Source: Paludibacteraceae bacterium (GTDB lineage: Bacteria > Bacteroidota > Bacteroidia > Bacteroidales > Paludibacteraceae). From it: 61,484 bases of DNA. The position numbers and the translations under genes are program-made. Shown here one piece after another: positions 1 through 8,281 of this stretch. The notes beneath the pieces are model-generated. The model saw only the letters and a list, made by a program, of their open reading frames with translations. It had not been told where the DNA came from and searched no databases. Location of the stretch: the NCBI GenBank assembly GCA_017551675.1, contig JAFZLC010000035.1, forward strand, positions 1-61,484, given 5' to 3'. Position 1 is the first letter of the stretch. Every line of letters begins with the position of its first letter.

Positions 1-213
1 CAATTCTTCACGTGTCAGTTGAAACATAAAATCGGGAGGAAAACGATTTATATTCCTTTTGACTTGTTGATTGAGAGTTTTCACTTCATATCCATAAATC
101 TCAGCCAAATCACTATCAAGCATCACTTGGACTCCACGGATCGTGTAGATTTTCCCTTTAAAATCACTTACGTTGTGTATTGCTAATTCTTTATTTTCCA
201 TTACAGACATCAT
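1..213 (-). CDS. ORF6N domain-containing protein (partial, C-terminus outside window)
   Basis: The reverse strand is open from an ATG at 213 to the window edge and encodes the N-terminal 71 residues of a protein with the ORF6N signature: [17 protein letters not shown], then LNQQVKRN and [13 protein letters not shown]6N is a DNA-binding-like domain related to KilA-N proteins of phages and is common in Bacteroidota accessory regions. Three in-frame ATG codons (213, 210, 201) compete for the start; 201 gives MENKELAI. The rest of the gene lies left of the window. A role in phage-like regulation is family knowledge only; nothing here shows the target. Confidence 0.8.
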   Translation of the reverse strand, partial: MMSVMENKELAIHNVSDFKGKIYTIRGVQVMLDSDLAEIYGYEVKTLNQQVKRNINRFPPDFMFQLTREEL

Positions 214-433
214 TTTTCGAGTGTCAAATTTACAGAAAATTATTCGGAGGCAAAACTTTATTTTATGAAATCAACAGCACTTGTTTATGGTTAATGAAAA
301 GGTTGATGGAAGGATGAGAAAACTGAGTGAATGTTATTCGGAAACACAAAATATAAATAATTAAGGGCAGGAACTTATGGTTTGTTGAAGTTCCCGCCCG
401 ACAAATCTCTTGTATTTTTCTATAAAAACAGGG
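214..433. other. Intergenic region between ORF6N gene and R-M operon
   Basis: This stretch of 220 bases separates the 5' end of the ORF6N gene from the 3' end of the restriction operon. It probably holds the ORF6N promoter on the minus strand, but I see no clear TAnnTTTG box. The only strong structure is the terminator hairpin at 365-399. Confidence 0.5.
365..399 (-). terminator. Terminator of the restriction-modification operon
   Basis: An imperfect 12-base inverted repeat (365-376 with 388-399, one mismatch) lies about 35 bases past the endonuclease stop on the minus strand and is followed there by T-rich sequence. It fits a Rho-independent terminator for the three-gene operon. Confidence 0.6.
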
Positions 434-2080
434 TTAATTCCCATATGGAGCAGGTGGTTCTGCTGCGAGAGAACTTGTAGAATAGTCAATCCCATAAGAA
501 TGATTAACATAAAGACACTTTGAGTTTTCTAGAAAGTTCACAAATTCACTTATTGCATATGGTCTGATTTCCTTTTCTCCCTTTGAATCCATCCTAACAA
601 ATTTTATCTGCCTTTTACTATCATCAAAAATTGAAGGAGCAATGAAAACACATTGTGCTTTTTTGTCTTTTTGAAAGTCCGTTAAGTGACGCTCTATGGG
701 CCATATCTCCATTACTGTTTGCTGCCTACCAGTAGCCATCGTAACCTCGACCAATATACCTTTTTGTTGCTCAAAACATTCAATATCGCCTTTATTACCA
801 CCTGCGGTTGATGTCGGCAATCCTTCGTCATCGCAACTGTAATTTGGCAACACACGCACATTTGGTATTTTTGATTTTATAGCTAATGCTGTTAAAAACT
901 CCAAGCGTGTTGGAGCTGCAATCAGTTTCAAAACAGAGTCTTTGCTTGTGCCTCCCGATGACAAAATTGCCAATTCTTTTTTTATAACGTCCCACGCATA
1001 TTGATTTAACCAGTTTGTCAATAGCCTTTCGGCATTATTTGGAGTTACGGTTTTTGCCGTTATCTCAATTAAATTTTTGTCGAGTGTAGCAATATGATTA
1101 AAATAAGCAATTTCATCTGTAAATAAAGAATAGTTGGCATACTTATCGATAACATATTCAACCTTATCAATTTCATTTTTGTTGATATCCACAAAACGTC
1201 CAGCTCCACGTAACGAAAACAAACCTGTTATTCGCATCTTTCTGATAAATTCATCCGGATAATCAACCATAATTGATTCAGGATCGAACTTCTTATAGTT
1301 GCCTTCCATTATCTCATTAATACAAATATCAATAATAACCTCATCACTTGGATTGTAACCACAATCACCCCGTAATTGAACAATTCTATCATACAATGAT
1401 TTTGCATTATTGTCTTTCCAAAATATCAAAAGTGGTAATTCTCGGCGTGAGATTCCTGCGCCGTTCTGCTTTGGGTCTGCATTAAGCAATTTTATTGTTT
1501 GTAATAACAAAATCAACGGAATATTGTCATTTAATACACGGACAAACGGGTTTTTTCGTTGTGATCTTGCCATTGCCTGTAAAAACACTTGTTGTTCATA
1601 CTCCGGATTGATGAGCTCATACAAAATCTCATTGTCTTTGACATTTAAGTTAAATGACTTCAATAAATGCTCTCCCAATTCGGATATAATAATTGAACGT
1701 TGTGGCGCAAAATAAGCTAAGCCCATTTCCTTCGTAAAGTCGTAAATTGTTGCAAATCTTGATGGGAAACCTTTTGCAAATCCTGCTTCTTTATGTTGCT
1801 GAGGGTTCATCGTTAACATATATTTTACCTCCTCATCGGTTAAAATGTAGTCACTGAATGTTCCGTTAGGGGTAGATGCCCATTTGCTTTTTATTGTATC
1901 ACATTGTTTCATTGGACGATACAAACCATAACGTATGGTTTCGCCAACAATCTTTGTTGCTAACTCATCATTCAGAATCTGTCCTCTAAATTTTGCAAGA
2001 ATATACAATATAAATTTCAATCGTTCTGGATTGCGCATTGTCGTTGTGTATAACAACGGTTTGAATTTTGGTTTTGCCAT
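434..2080 (-). CDS. AlwI/BstNBI-family type II restriction endonuclease
   Basis: This 548-residue protein is the restriction half of a type II system. The C-terminal third has the layout of the AlwI/PleI/MlyI/N.BstNBI family: GDIE at 431-434, EVT at 445-447, then E-x-x-PIERH near 457-465 and FIAPSIF at 479-485. In N.BstNBI the matching stretch holds the PD-(D/E)XK-type active site, followed by the same R-H-L and FIAP elements. The N-terminal part would be the recognition region. The gene starts 5 bases after the methyltransferase upstream in the operon. Family members cut a few bases outside short asymmetric sites such as GGATC or GAGTC. Which site this enzyme reads cannot be decided here. 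The family call rests on remembered motif order, not an alignment. Confidence 0.8.
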   Translation of the reverse strand: MAKPKFKPLLYTTTMRNPERLKFILYILAKFRGQILNDELATKIVGETIRYGLYRPMKQCDTIKSKWASTPNGTFSDYILTDEEVKYMLTMNPQQHKEAGFAKGFPSRFATIYDFTKEMGLAYFAPQRSIIISELGEHLLKSFNLNVKDNEILYELINPEYEQQVFLQAMARSQRKNPFVRVLNDNIPLILLLQTIKLLNADPKQNGAGISRRELPLLIFWKDNNAKSLYDRIVQLRGDCGYNPSDEVIIDICINEIMEGNYKKFDPESIMVDYPDEFIRKMRITGLFSLRGAGRFVDINKNEIDKVEYVIDKYANYSLFTDEIAYFNHIATLDKNLIEITAKTVTPNNAERLLTNWLNQYAWDVIKKELAILSSGGTSKDSVLKLIAAPTRLEFLTALAIKSKIPNVRVLPNYSCDDEGLPTSTAGGNKGDIECFEQQKGILVEVTMATGRQQTVMEIWPIERHLTDFQKDKKAQCVFIAPSIFDDSKRQIKFVRMDSKGEKEIRPYAISEFVNFLENSKCLYVNHSYGIDYSTSSLAAEPPAPYGN

Positions 2081-2085
2081 AACTG

Positions 2086-2997
2086 TTAAAAATTTGTTAC
2101 TAAAACTTCTGTAAATATTTTATTTGTATTGTCGTGGTAACTGATGTAGTTGCTCTTGATAGGATATGAGTTGTATTGGTGCGACCAATCAAGAAATAAT
2201 TGGTTTACCTTACCCTTGTAATGAGTGACATTGGAAATGGCAAAGCGAATGTTGTTGCCATTTAGTCGGTTAAGAAGGTTTAGTACTCTGTTTTCCGTGT
2301 TGTCATTCCAATATTTATTGTATTCACTAAACGTTATCAAATATGGAGGATCTAGATAAATCAAATCGTTAGATGTTAGATCGATTTGGTTGATAAAATC
2401 CTCAAAATCAAGACTAAACCATTGAGGTTTTTTGATTGCTGTCAAATCGAAATAATCATCTAACGCTTTTATTGTGTTATGGTTCAAGTCAACGTTTCCA
2501 ACAGGAAGATTAAAATCCCCCGATTGATTGAATCGAATCATCCGGTTAAACCCGTAAATCAGGAGCATGTAGAGGACAAATGCACTTCTCTCCTCTGATT
2601 GATTATAATCGGAGCGCATCTTTTCATACCCTAGTTTGTTGAATCTAGCGTAAAAGGTTTTTACAAACTCTTTCTTCAAATTTTGAGGCACTATGTCTTT
2701 TTTGTATGAACAAGACAAACCATATTGTTTAACAATTGCATCAACTTTCTTGAAAAACGCTTTTCTGTCCAATGCGTAACCACAAAGCATTTTGTGAATT
2801 GCTATAATATTCTCATCAATATCGTTAAGCATGAATTCTTGAGCATCCACATTCATAAAGACAGAACCTCCTCCCACAAACGGTTCAATAAAACGATGAA
2901 TGTCTTTGGGAAAGTGACTCTTTATATCACTGATTATCTTATATTTGTCGCCAACGTAGAATAATGGCGAACGCACTACATTATTCTTCATTGACAT
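2086..2997 (-). CDS. D12-class (Dam-like) DNA adenine N6-methyltransferase
   Basis: This 303-residue protein has the full D12/alpha-class methyltransferase signature: motif X at 10-18 (SPLFYVGDK), the S-adenosylmethionine-binding motif I FVGGGSV at 40-46, a Dam-type segment RFNQSGDFNLPVG at 155-167, and catalytic motif IV DPPY at 216-219. It should methylate adenine in one strand of the cognate site. Its start overlaps the end of the other methyltransferase by 17 bases, and the endonuclease follows within 5 bases, so the three genes form one operon. The paired methyltransferase at 2981-4003 probably protects the complementary strand of an asymmetric site. Confidence 0.93.
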   Translation of the reverse strand: MSMKNNVVRSPLFYVGDKYKIISDIKSHFPKDIHRFIEPFVGGGSVFMNVDAQEFMLNDIDENIIAIHKMLCGYALDRKAFFKKVDAIVKQYGLSCSYKKDIVPQNLKKEFVKTFYARFNKLGYEKMRSDYNQSEERSAFVLYMLLIYGFNRMIRFNQSGDFNLPVGNVDLNHNTIKALDDYFDLTAIKKPQWFSLDFEDFINQIDLTSNDLIYLDPPYLITFSEYNKYWNDNTENRVLNLLNRLNGNNIRFAISNVTHYKGKVNQLFLDWSHQYNSYPIKSNYISYHDNTNKIFTEVLVTNF

Positions 2998-4003
2998 GAG
3001 TTATAAAAAGAAGTTCTTTATGATTGTTGAAGTTTGTTTTTCCAGCATTAAAAAATGGATGGGAATGCTCGAAGACTTTTGTGGGTCCTCGCTTTGACAA
3101 AATATCTTTTATTTCCTCAAGTGTGATTTTATTTCTTGAAGAACTGCTTTTGGAATGATATGTGTTATTATATGAAACAGCTATATATTTTGTGTTTAGA
3201 TGACTGATTAAATCGTCAAAAGCCTTAGGAGCTTTTGATGAACAATAATCACTCATATTCTCCTCGGCTGGTTTCATTGCTGCACCACTAAGTGTCGGCT
3301 TATCCCATTTAACCAAGTTTTCGTACAAGTGATAAAAGCGACTATACTGCCTCGAATTATATGGAGGGTCAACATAAAAAACATCTGCTTTAATCTTTCG
3401 AACCAGTTGATTGGAATCTTCTCGATGTATCTCTACCTGTTCAAGTGAATTGTAATTTATTAACTTGAGTTCCAAATGTTTGGGGGCGATTTCCTTTTTT
3501 ATGTATGCTTCATAATGGCCTAAAGTATTGGCAATCTTATCAATGCTATAAATGAGAGAAGCGATTAGAACACAGTATTCTTTTGTGGTGAATGAATTCT
3601 TGTCTTGTTCAATCAATTCTCGTATGAAACCAATTTTTTTAGCAGTTTGAAAATCAAAAAATTTGTTTCCATAGTTAATAGAGAAATAGTTATCTTCAAC
3701 TTGATCTGGTGCTATTTGATTAAGAGAATTGACATAAACCGATAGCTTCTGGTTGTCCACTTCTCCAGCTTCATAAAATGCCTTGTAGATTAGGTTGTTA
3801 GAATATAAAAAATCATTAATAATGACCTTCCCATATTTCTTTATTGCCAAGTCTGATATGACAGCAGTACCTGCAAAGATGTCGCAGAAACTATGTACAT
3901 TATTAGTTTCTGTTTCAATTGTCTGCATAATCCAATCCGCGAGTTTGGCTTTGCAACCTATATATCGCCTCTTACCGATGGTTATGCTTTGTGTTATATC
4001 CAT
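2981..4003 (-). CDS. D12-class DNA adenine N6-methyltransferase, second of the pair
   Basis: This 340-residue protein is the first gene of the minus-strand restriction operon. It shows KRRYIGCKAKL near the N-terminus (motif X), motif I FAGTAVI at 43-49 and motif IV DPPYNSRQY from 212. The extension after DPPY (NSRQYSRFYHLYENLVKW) sets it apart from the Dam-like neighbour and resembles the subgroup that accompanies asymmetric-site endonucleases. Two different adenine methyltransferases are needed when the two strands of the recognition site differ, as with AlwI-type sites, so the gene content itself supports an asymmetric target. No controller (C) protein gene is visible. Confidence 0.92.
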   Translation of the reverse strand: MDITQSITIGKRRYIGCKAKLADWIMQTIETETNNVHSFCDIFAGTAVISDLAIKKYGKVIINDFLYSNNLIYKAFYEAGEVDNQKLSVYVNSLNQIAPDQVEDNYFSINYGNKFFDFQTAKKIGFIRELIEQDKNSFTTKEYCVLIASLIYSIDKIANTLGHYEAYIKKEIAPKHLELKLINYNSLEQVEIHREDSNQLVRKIKADVFYVDPPYNSRQYSRFYHLYENLVKWDKPTLSGAAMKPAEENMSDYCSSKAPKAFDDLISHLNTKYIAVSYNNTYHSKSSSSRNKITLEEIKDILSKRGPTKVFEHSHPFFNAGKTNFNNHKELLFITHVNEE

Positions 4004-4044
4004 CTGCGCTATGTTTATATGTCACGTTTGATTGTCTTTCCAGC

Positions 4045-4213
4045 TTGCGGGCAATCATATTGGTAAAAAAAGAAGCGTGGACATTTGACTATCCACGCCT
4101 CAAGGCCCTGAGATTGCCCGCAATCGCCGATAAGTCAACGTCCACGCATAGCGCAGACGTCTGCTGACTTATTCATCGGCAATTGCATTTTCAAAATTTC
4201 TCAGGTTTTGAGG
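4045..4213. repeat. Complex nested inverted-repeat element
   Basis: Several complementary arms are interleaved. A perfect 12-base pair is TTGCGGGCAATC at 4045-4056 with its complement at 4112-4123. GCGTGGA at 4075-4081 pairs with 4092-4098, and a second TCCACGC copy follows at 4141-4147. CCTCAAGGCCCTGAGA (4098-4113) pairs imperfectly with 4199-4213. CCGATAAGTCA (4127-) pairs with TGACTTATTCATCGG (to 4180) around a perfect palindrome at 4152-4163. The RNA could form one long hairpin or alternative stems. It may be a degenerate mobile element, a structured RNA or a recombination site. No reverse transcriptase or integrase is next to it. Confidence 0.6.
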
Positions 4214-4365
4214 CAGTGCTGAATAAATAGCAAACGCTATGATTAATAATATGTTAGTTTAAAATTTTTCTGTTTCTTATAACTCTTTTATTAGAATTAA
4301 ACTTAAAAACCTATCGTTTACGCAAATGTAGAAAATTATAACTACATTATGAAATTTTTCTGTTC

Positions 4366-4457
4366 CAGCCCTTCAGGCTGGTAGGTGACGTGTGTCATCA
4401 TCACCCAGGGTGTTACCCTGGGCTATATATGTACCAGCCCTTCAGGCTGAGAGGTAC
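4366..4457. repeat. REP-like palindromic repeats
   Basis: The palindromic unit CCAGCCCTTCAGGCTGG occurs near 4366-4382 and again, with one arm diverged, near 4432-4449. Between them is a second palindrome built on CCCAGGGTGTTACCCTGGG. Short GC-rich palindromes of this kind are typical of dispersed extragenic (REP-like) repeats of Bacteroidota. They stand out from the AT-rich surroundings. Confidence 0.65.
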
Positions 4458-4622
4458 TTGCCTATCGAATTAGGGGATGATTAATGCGTTTATATATACG
4501 GGAGTGTTTTTCCGCGAACTTTTCAAAGGAATAATTGATGCGTGTCATTAGAGTGCCTTTACAGTGTCATCCCATCAACTTTCCTTCTCTACCATACTGT
4601 CGTTGTATCCTATCATCAAAAA

Positions 4623-4652
4623 AATAGCGATGACATAATTGCCATCGCTATT
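4623..4652 (-). terminator. Terminator of the esterase/GH43 gene
   Basis: A perfect 10-base stem (AATAGCGATG at 4623-4632 with 4643-4652) lies 21 bases past the stop codon and is followed on the minus strand by a run of seven T. It is a good Rho-independent terminator. Confidence 0.85.
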
Positions 4653-4672
4653 CTTACTTGATATTTCAAATT

Positions 4673-7600
4673 TTAGTACTTAATCAACTTGACAGAATTG
4701 ACACTATTCGAGATGAAATAAACGCCTGCGGAAAGATCTGAAACAACAACTTCTGCATTCTCTGATTCTGCTACGAAAACTTTCTCTACAACTCCTGTTG
4801 TTGATGTGATGGTGACAATCTCACCTACATTCAATCCGCTTACTGTAACAACATCCTTGGCTGGATTTGGTACCACCGTCAGCGTAGCGGTAGCGTCTTC
4901 TACTTCTCTGTTGCTGGATGATTCTTCATAGAACATATTCCATGAATCAAACGTCAACTCTCCACTGAAAGTAAAGAACAGGTTTTTCGCTGTTGGAATA
5001 TCGGATGTCAAATCACAAGTGAACTCCTCAAATGAGGTGTTGGACTCTATGTTCAGGTATCCGATAACTGGACCGTCGGCAGAACCCGTCGAAATTCGGA
5101 TGGCTCCTCCACATGGTGCAGAAACACGTGCCTTAAACTTATTTACATCCTTAGCTAATACTCCACATAGACCGATCCATGATCCATTCTTACCTTTAAC
5201 AGCCATATTGGTCGATTTGCCAACATAGTTTACTTCAATTCCGCTCTGCCATGCGAAACACTCAGCTTGGATGTTCTTCGTTCCATCTACAGGAACAACC
5301 TGATCAACTCCCGTCGTAGTTCCTGCATTTACACCAAGAATCTTTCCTGCTGACTCATCCACATTGGCATAATCAACATGTGAACTACGGTATCCACCCT
5401 CGACACCAATCTGGTTCTGTATCCACTGACTATGATAGGTAATATACCATTTGTCCTTGAACTTGAAGAACGAGTGGTGGTTGTTACCATTATCACCCAA
5501 CCATCTGGATGGATTATCAAACACCTTGCGGTCGAAATTGAAACCTCTCAACGGATTTGTGGAAATCATTGTGGCAATGACTGCATTGTTGATACCGATG
5601 TTGTTGCCTCCTGTGTTCCAGTTCGTACAATATGAGTAAACATAGTTGTTGCCAATCTTGTTGATACCTGCATCCTCGAATAAGTAAGGCGGATTCAACG
5701 TTTGTGCGGTACCATCGATGCTGATGAAGTCCTTGCCAAGCTTAGCAACACGGGCGGTACCTGGATCCGCATTACGTCCTTGTGGTACACCGCCACCGAA
5801 ATAGATGTAACCTGTACCATCATCATCTACAAGAACGGCTGGGTCGAACAACCAATCTACATTACAGTTCTGCATCGAACGGGTAATCAATCCTTGTCCA
5901 TTCTTCACATCCTCCCATGGTCCGTAAGGTGTATCACTAGCTACAACATAGATACCGTTACCGCCATTAGCAAAGTACAAGAAGAAACGCTCTTTGCCGT
6001 TCATCTTCACATGACAAGCTGTTGGTGCCCATGAGTTTCCTGCCTTGGAGATACCTCCTTGTCCTGCTACTTTCATTGGTCCATGGTCTGTCCAGTTTAC
6101 AAGATCGGCAGAGGAAAGACAGACAATCTCGGTAATCTTACCATATTCGTTTTTCTTGATTTTACCATTGCTATCGTACTCGTAGATATCATGGGTCATA
6201 TAGATATAAACTGAGTCACCGTAAACCATCGCACAAGGGTCTGCGCCATAGCGTTGCGTCATGATTGGGTTGTGGTAGGTGGTTGGTTTCACTTTAGGGT
6301 TCACATTGCTTAGAGCGATGGAAGAGAAGACAGATGCTAACTCAACTGCATCACGCTTACCAATCACACAACCATTGTCATCATAAGGGTCATTACCATT
6401 TGATTCGTATTTCTCAAACGTCATGTAGTCGATATCAAGCCAACTGCTTGTGATCTTTAGCTGGAGTGTGTGTTGACCAGCAGAGATCTCGCTTGTGCGG
6501 GCGATAACAGTTCTGTAATCTTTAAAGTTACCTGTATTAGGAGCGGAAATCTCGCCAGTGACTGCCTTGCCATCAATCAAAAGTTGGAAAGATGCAGAAG
6601 CGTTATCTGTAGCAGCAGAGATGGAAACCGTATATTTGGAGGTCTCTTTCACATCAACTGTATAGTTCAGCCATTCACCTTCTTGGTTGTAACCGATAGA
6701 ATAACCAGTTGCAGCTGCGTAAATATCCACACCGTCGTTACGGAAGGCCTCGCCACGGTTTTCTGAATCCATATCATTGTAAGAAACGCCTTGTCCGCCT
6801 AGGTCATACTCCTCAGCCTCGATCTTACCAGGGATGGATGCTGGCTTGTCATTGTATGGACCAACCTCTTCTGGCTCAACTGGTTCTAAAGATGAGGAAC
6901 CACAATCCAATGAGAAGCGACGAAGGAATTTCCAGATTTCACGAACGGAATGGTACTTGTCGTTAGAAGGCCAGTGACCTTTGCCATAGATCTTGTTCAA
7001 GCAAACCTCAACGCCACACTTACCGTTCTTCCATACATAACGAGTGGCAGCACCGTCAATGACTGATTCGACAGGAGTGTCGTCACAACCGTTTGCCTTT
7101 GCCCAAGCTGATGCCTGTGCATAAGCACCTTGTTGTTCTTGGTACATACCGTTGAAGGTACCCTTCCATGGTTCGTAGTGTACTACATCGTCGGCATCAC
7201 CATTGGTATGGATAATAGGAATTGGACGAGAAGGTTTGGCTGTCATGTCACCGATTGGGTAACCAGAGACAGGCGCACAAGCAGCAATCTGGTCTGCCAT
7301 GTTGTTTGCAACAGAATAGGTGAGCATACCACCCATGGAGAAACCAGACATATAGACACGCTTCAAGTCGATTTTATACTGCGAACTCATCGCATTGATG
7401 ATTGCCTTGATGAAGGCGATGTCAGCGCCATTGGCACCCAAATCCCATGTAGATCCATTCGATTGTGGATAGACAACAAGGAATTTTGCCGTATCGGCCA
7501 CTTGGTCCCAACGAGACTGTTTTTTCTGATAGTCTATATCTTGCCCCATACCGTGAGCAGAGATAACCATTGGACGATTTTCGCCCATTCCACTTGGTGC

Positions 7601-7735
7601 ATACACATCAATTGTACGGTCCTTGCCATTCACTTTGATGGTACTTCTTACACCAGGAAGATTTTGAGCAATAGCAGTTGCGGATAGCATTGCTCCGATT
7701 GCTGTTAGTAGTGCAGTTTTGTAAAGTCTTTTCAT
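4673..7735 (-). CDS. Secreted bifunctional CE1 esterase / GH43 glycosidase with CBM6 and T9SS sorting domain
   Basis: This 1020-residue enzyme probably removes feruloyl or acetyl groups and arabinose/xylose units from arabinoxylan. Order of domains: signal peptide (1-23, ending AIAQ); an alpha/beta-hydrolase of the CE1/LpqC type (about 25-275) with nucleophile S133 in GFSMGG and His254 in GKGHWP; a CBM6 module (about 302-442, starting IEAEEYD); a GH43 five-bladed propeller (about 485-800) with candidate base D499 in YGADP and conserved VDDDGTGYIYFGG; a second CBM6-like module (about 815-945); and a type-A T9SS C-terminal domain ending in VKLIKY with a VVPNPAKD motif. It stands alone with its own terminator and should be exported by Sec and T9SS. 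Exact substrate is inferred from the domain pair. Confidence 0.93.
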   Translation of the reverse strand: MKRLYKTALLTAIGAMLSATAIAQNLPGVRSTIKVNGKDRTIDVYAPSGMGENRPMVISAHGMGQDIDYQKKQSRWDQVADTAKFLVVYPQSNGSTWDLGANGADIAFIKAIINAMSSQYKIDLKRVYMSGFSMGGMLTYSVANNMADQIAACAPVSGYPIGDMTAKPSRPIPIIHTNGDADDVVHYEPWKGTFNGMYQEQQGAYAQASAWAKANGCDDTPVESVIDGAATRYVWKNGKCGVEVCLNKIYGKGHWPSNDKYHSVREIWKFLRRFSLDCGSSSLEPVEPEEVGPYNDKPASIPGKIEAEEYDLGGQGVSYNDMDSENRGEAFRNDGVDIYAAATGYSIGYNQEGEWLNYTVDVKETSKYTVSISAATDNASASFQLLIDGKAVTGEISAPNTGNFKDYRTVIARTSEISAGQHTLQLKITSSWLDIDYMTFEKYESNGNDPYDDNGCVIGKRDAVELASVFSSIALSNVNPKVKPTTYHNPIMTQRYGADPCAMVYGDSVYIYMTHDIYEYDSNGKIKKNEYGKITEIVCLSSADLVNWTDHGPMKVAGQGGISKAGNSWAPTACHVKMNGKERFFLYFANGGNGIYVVASDTPYGPWEDVKNGQGLITRSMQNCNVDWLFDPAVLVDDDGTGYIYFGGGVPQGRNADPGTARVAKLGKDFISIDGTAQTLNPPYLFEDAGINKIGNNYVYSYCTNWNTGGNNIGINNAVIATMISTNPLRGFNFDRKVFDNPSRWLGDNGNNHHSFFKFKDKWYITYHSQWIQNQIGVEGGYRSSHVDYANVDESAGKILGVNAGTTTGVDQVVPVDGTKNIQAECFAWQSGIEVNYVGKSTNMAVKGKNGSWIGLCGVLAKDVNKFKARVSAPCGGAIRISTGSADGPVIGYLNIESNTSFEEFTCDLTSDIPTAKNLFFTFSGELTFDSWNMFYEESSSNREVEDATATLTVVPNPAKDVVTVSGLNVGEIVTITSTTGVVEKVFVAESENAEVVVSDLSAGVYFISNSVNSVKLIKY

Positions 7736-8281
7736 GATATATAATATATTTGGTTCTTTTCTTTTTATGGTTTTATGATATAATTAGATTAAGTCAGTTG
7801 CCAGCTTGAGTAATAATGGTACTCGTTGAGGCAAATGGCCTAATAATTAACATAAAATGGTATTAACACACACACATCAAAAATAATACAATTAAATAGT
7901 ACGCAATTTTAAGACATTTATAAGTAAGGGAAGTGTAATAATTGAGCAAAAGGTAAGATTTTTGTTTCAATGCTTCAATTCAATGAATCTTTTCGTATTG
8001 ATAGATGTCTCAACCATTTTATTTTCACGTATTAATGGTAGGTTGTTGATGAAGCGGGGCGAATGCTATTCACCCGTACATTAAGCGAATAGGCCTTTCG
8101 GCCCCAAAGGCAAGTGTTTTCAACTATGCAAGGAAAGTTAAATGAAATTTTCGTGGACTGTTCGAAGATTTTTTTTCAAAACAGTGAAGTTATAGAACCC
8201 ATCTTAAAAAAATATTGATTATCTTTGAAAAACATTGCACATAGAGTAATGTTATTGTGAAACTAGAAAACTTATGTATTA
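7736..8281. other. Divergent intergenic region
   Basis: About 545 bases separate the divergently transcribed GH43 and type-B surface-protein genes, so promoters for both must lie here. A -7 box for the right-hand gene is at 8220-8227. Around 8055-8115 there are GC-rich near-palindromes (GGGCGAAT/ATTCACCC with one mismatch, and GGCCTTTCGGCCCC) that look like another REP-like element. No gene is credible here. Confidence 0.5.
8220..8227 (+). promoter_or_regulatory. Bacteroidetes-type -7 promoter box
   Basis: TATCTTTG matches the Bacteroidetes primary sigma factor -7 consensus TAnnTTTG exactly and lies 54 bases before the start codon of the T9SS type-B protein. A clear -33 TTTG partner is not obvious. 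Confidence 0.6.

Larger units (their letters stand above)
4004..4672. other. Non-coding region with nested inverted repeats and REP-like hairpins
   Basis: About 670 bases without a credible gene lie between the start of the restriction operon and the end of the esterase/GH43 gene. The left third is a dense set of inverted repeats (4045-4213), the middle has REP-like palindromes (4366-4457), and the right end has the terminator of the GH43 gene. The restriction operon promoter should lie just right of 4003 on the minus strand, but I could not identify it confidently. Confidence 0.7.

Noticed and set aside
4045-4213. Retron RNA or integron attC site
   Set aside because: No reverse transcriptase or integron integrase nearby, and attC core sites are not seen.
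7130-7687. 185-residue plus-strand frame
   Set aside because: Antisense to the CE1 domain of the esterase/GH43 gene, which has intact catalytic motifs.
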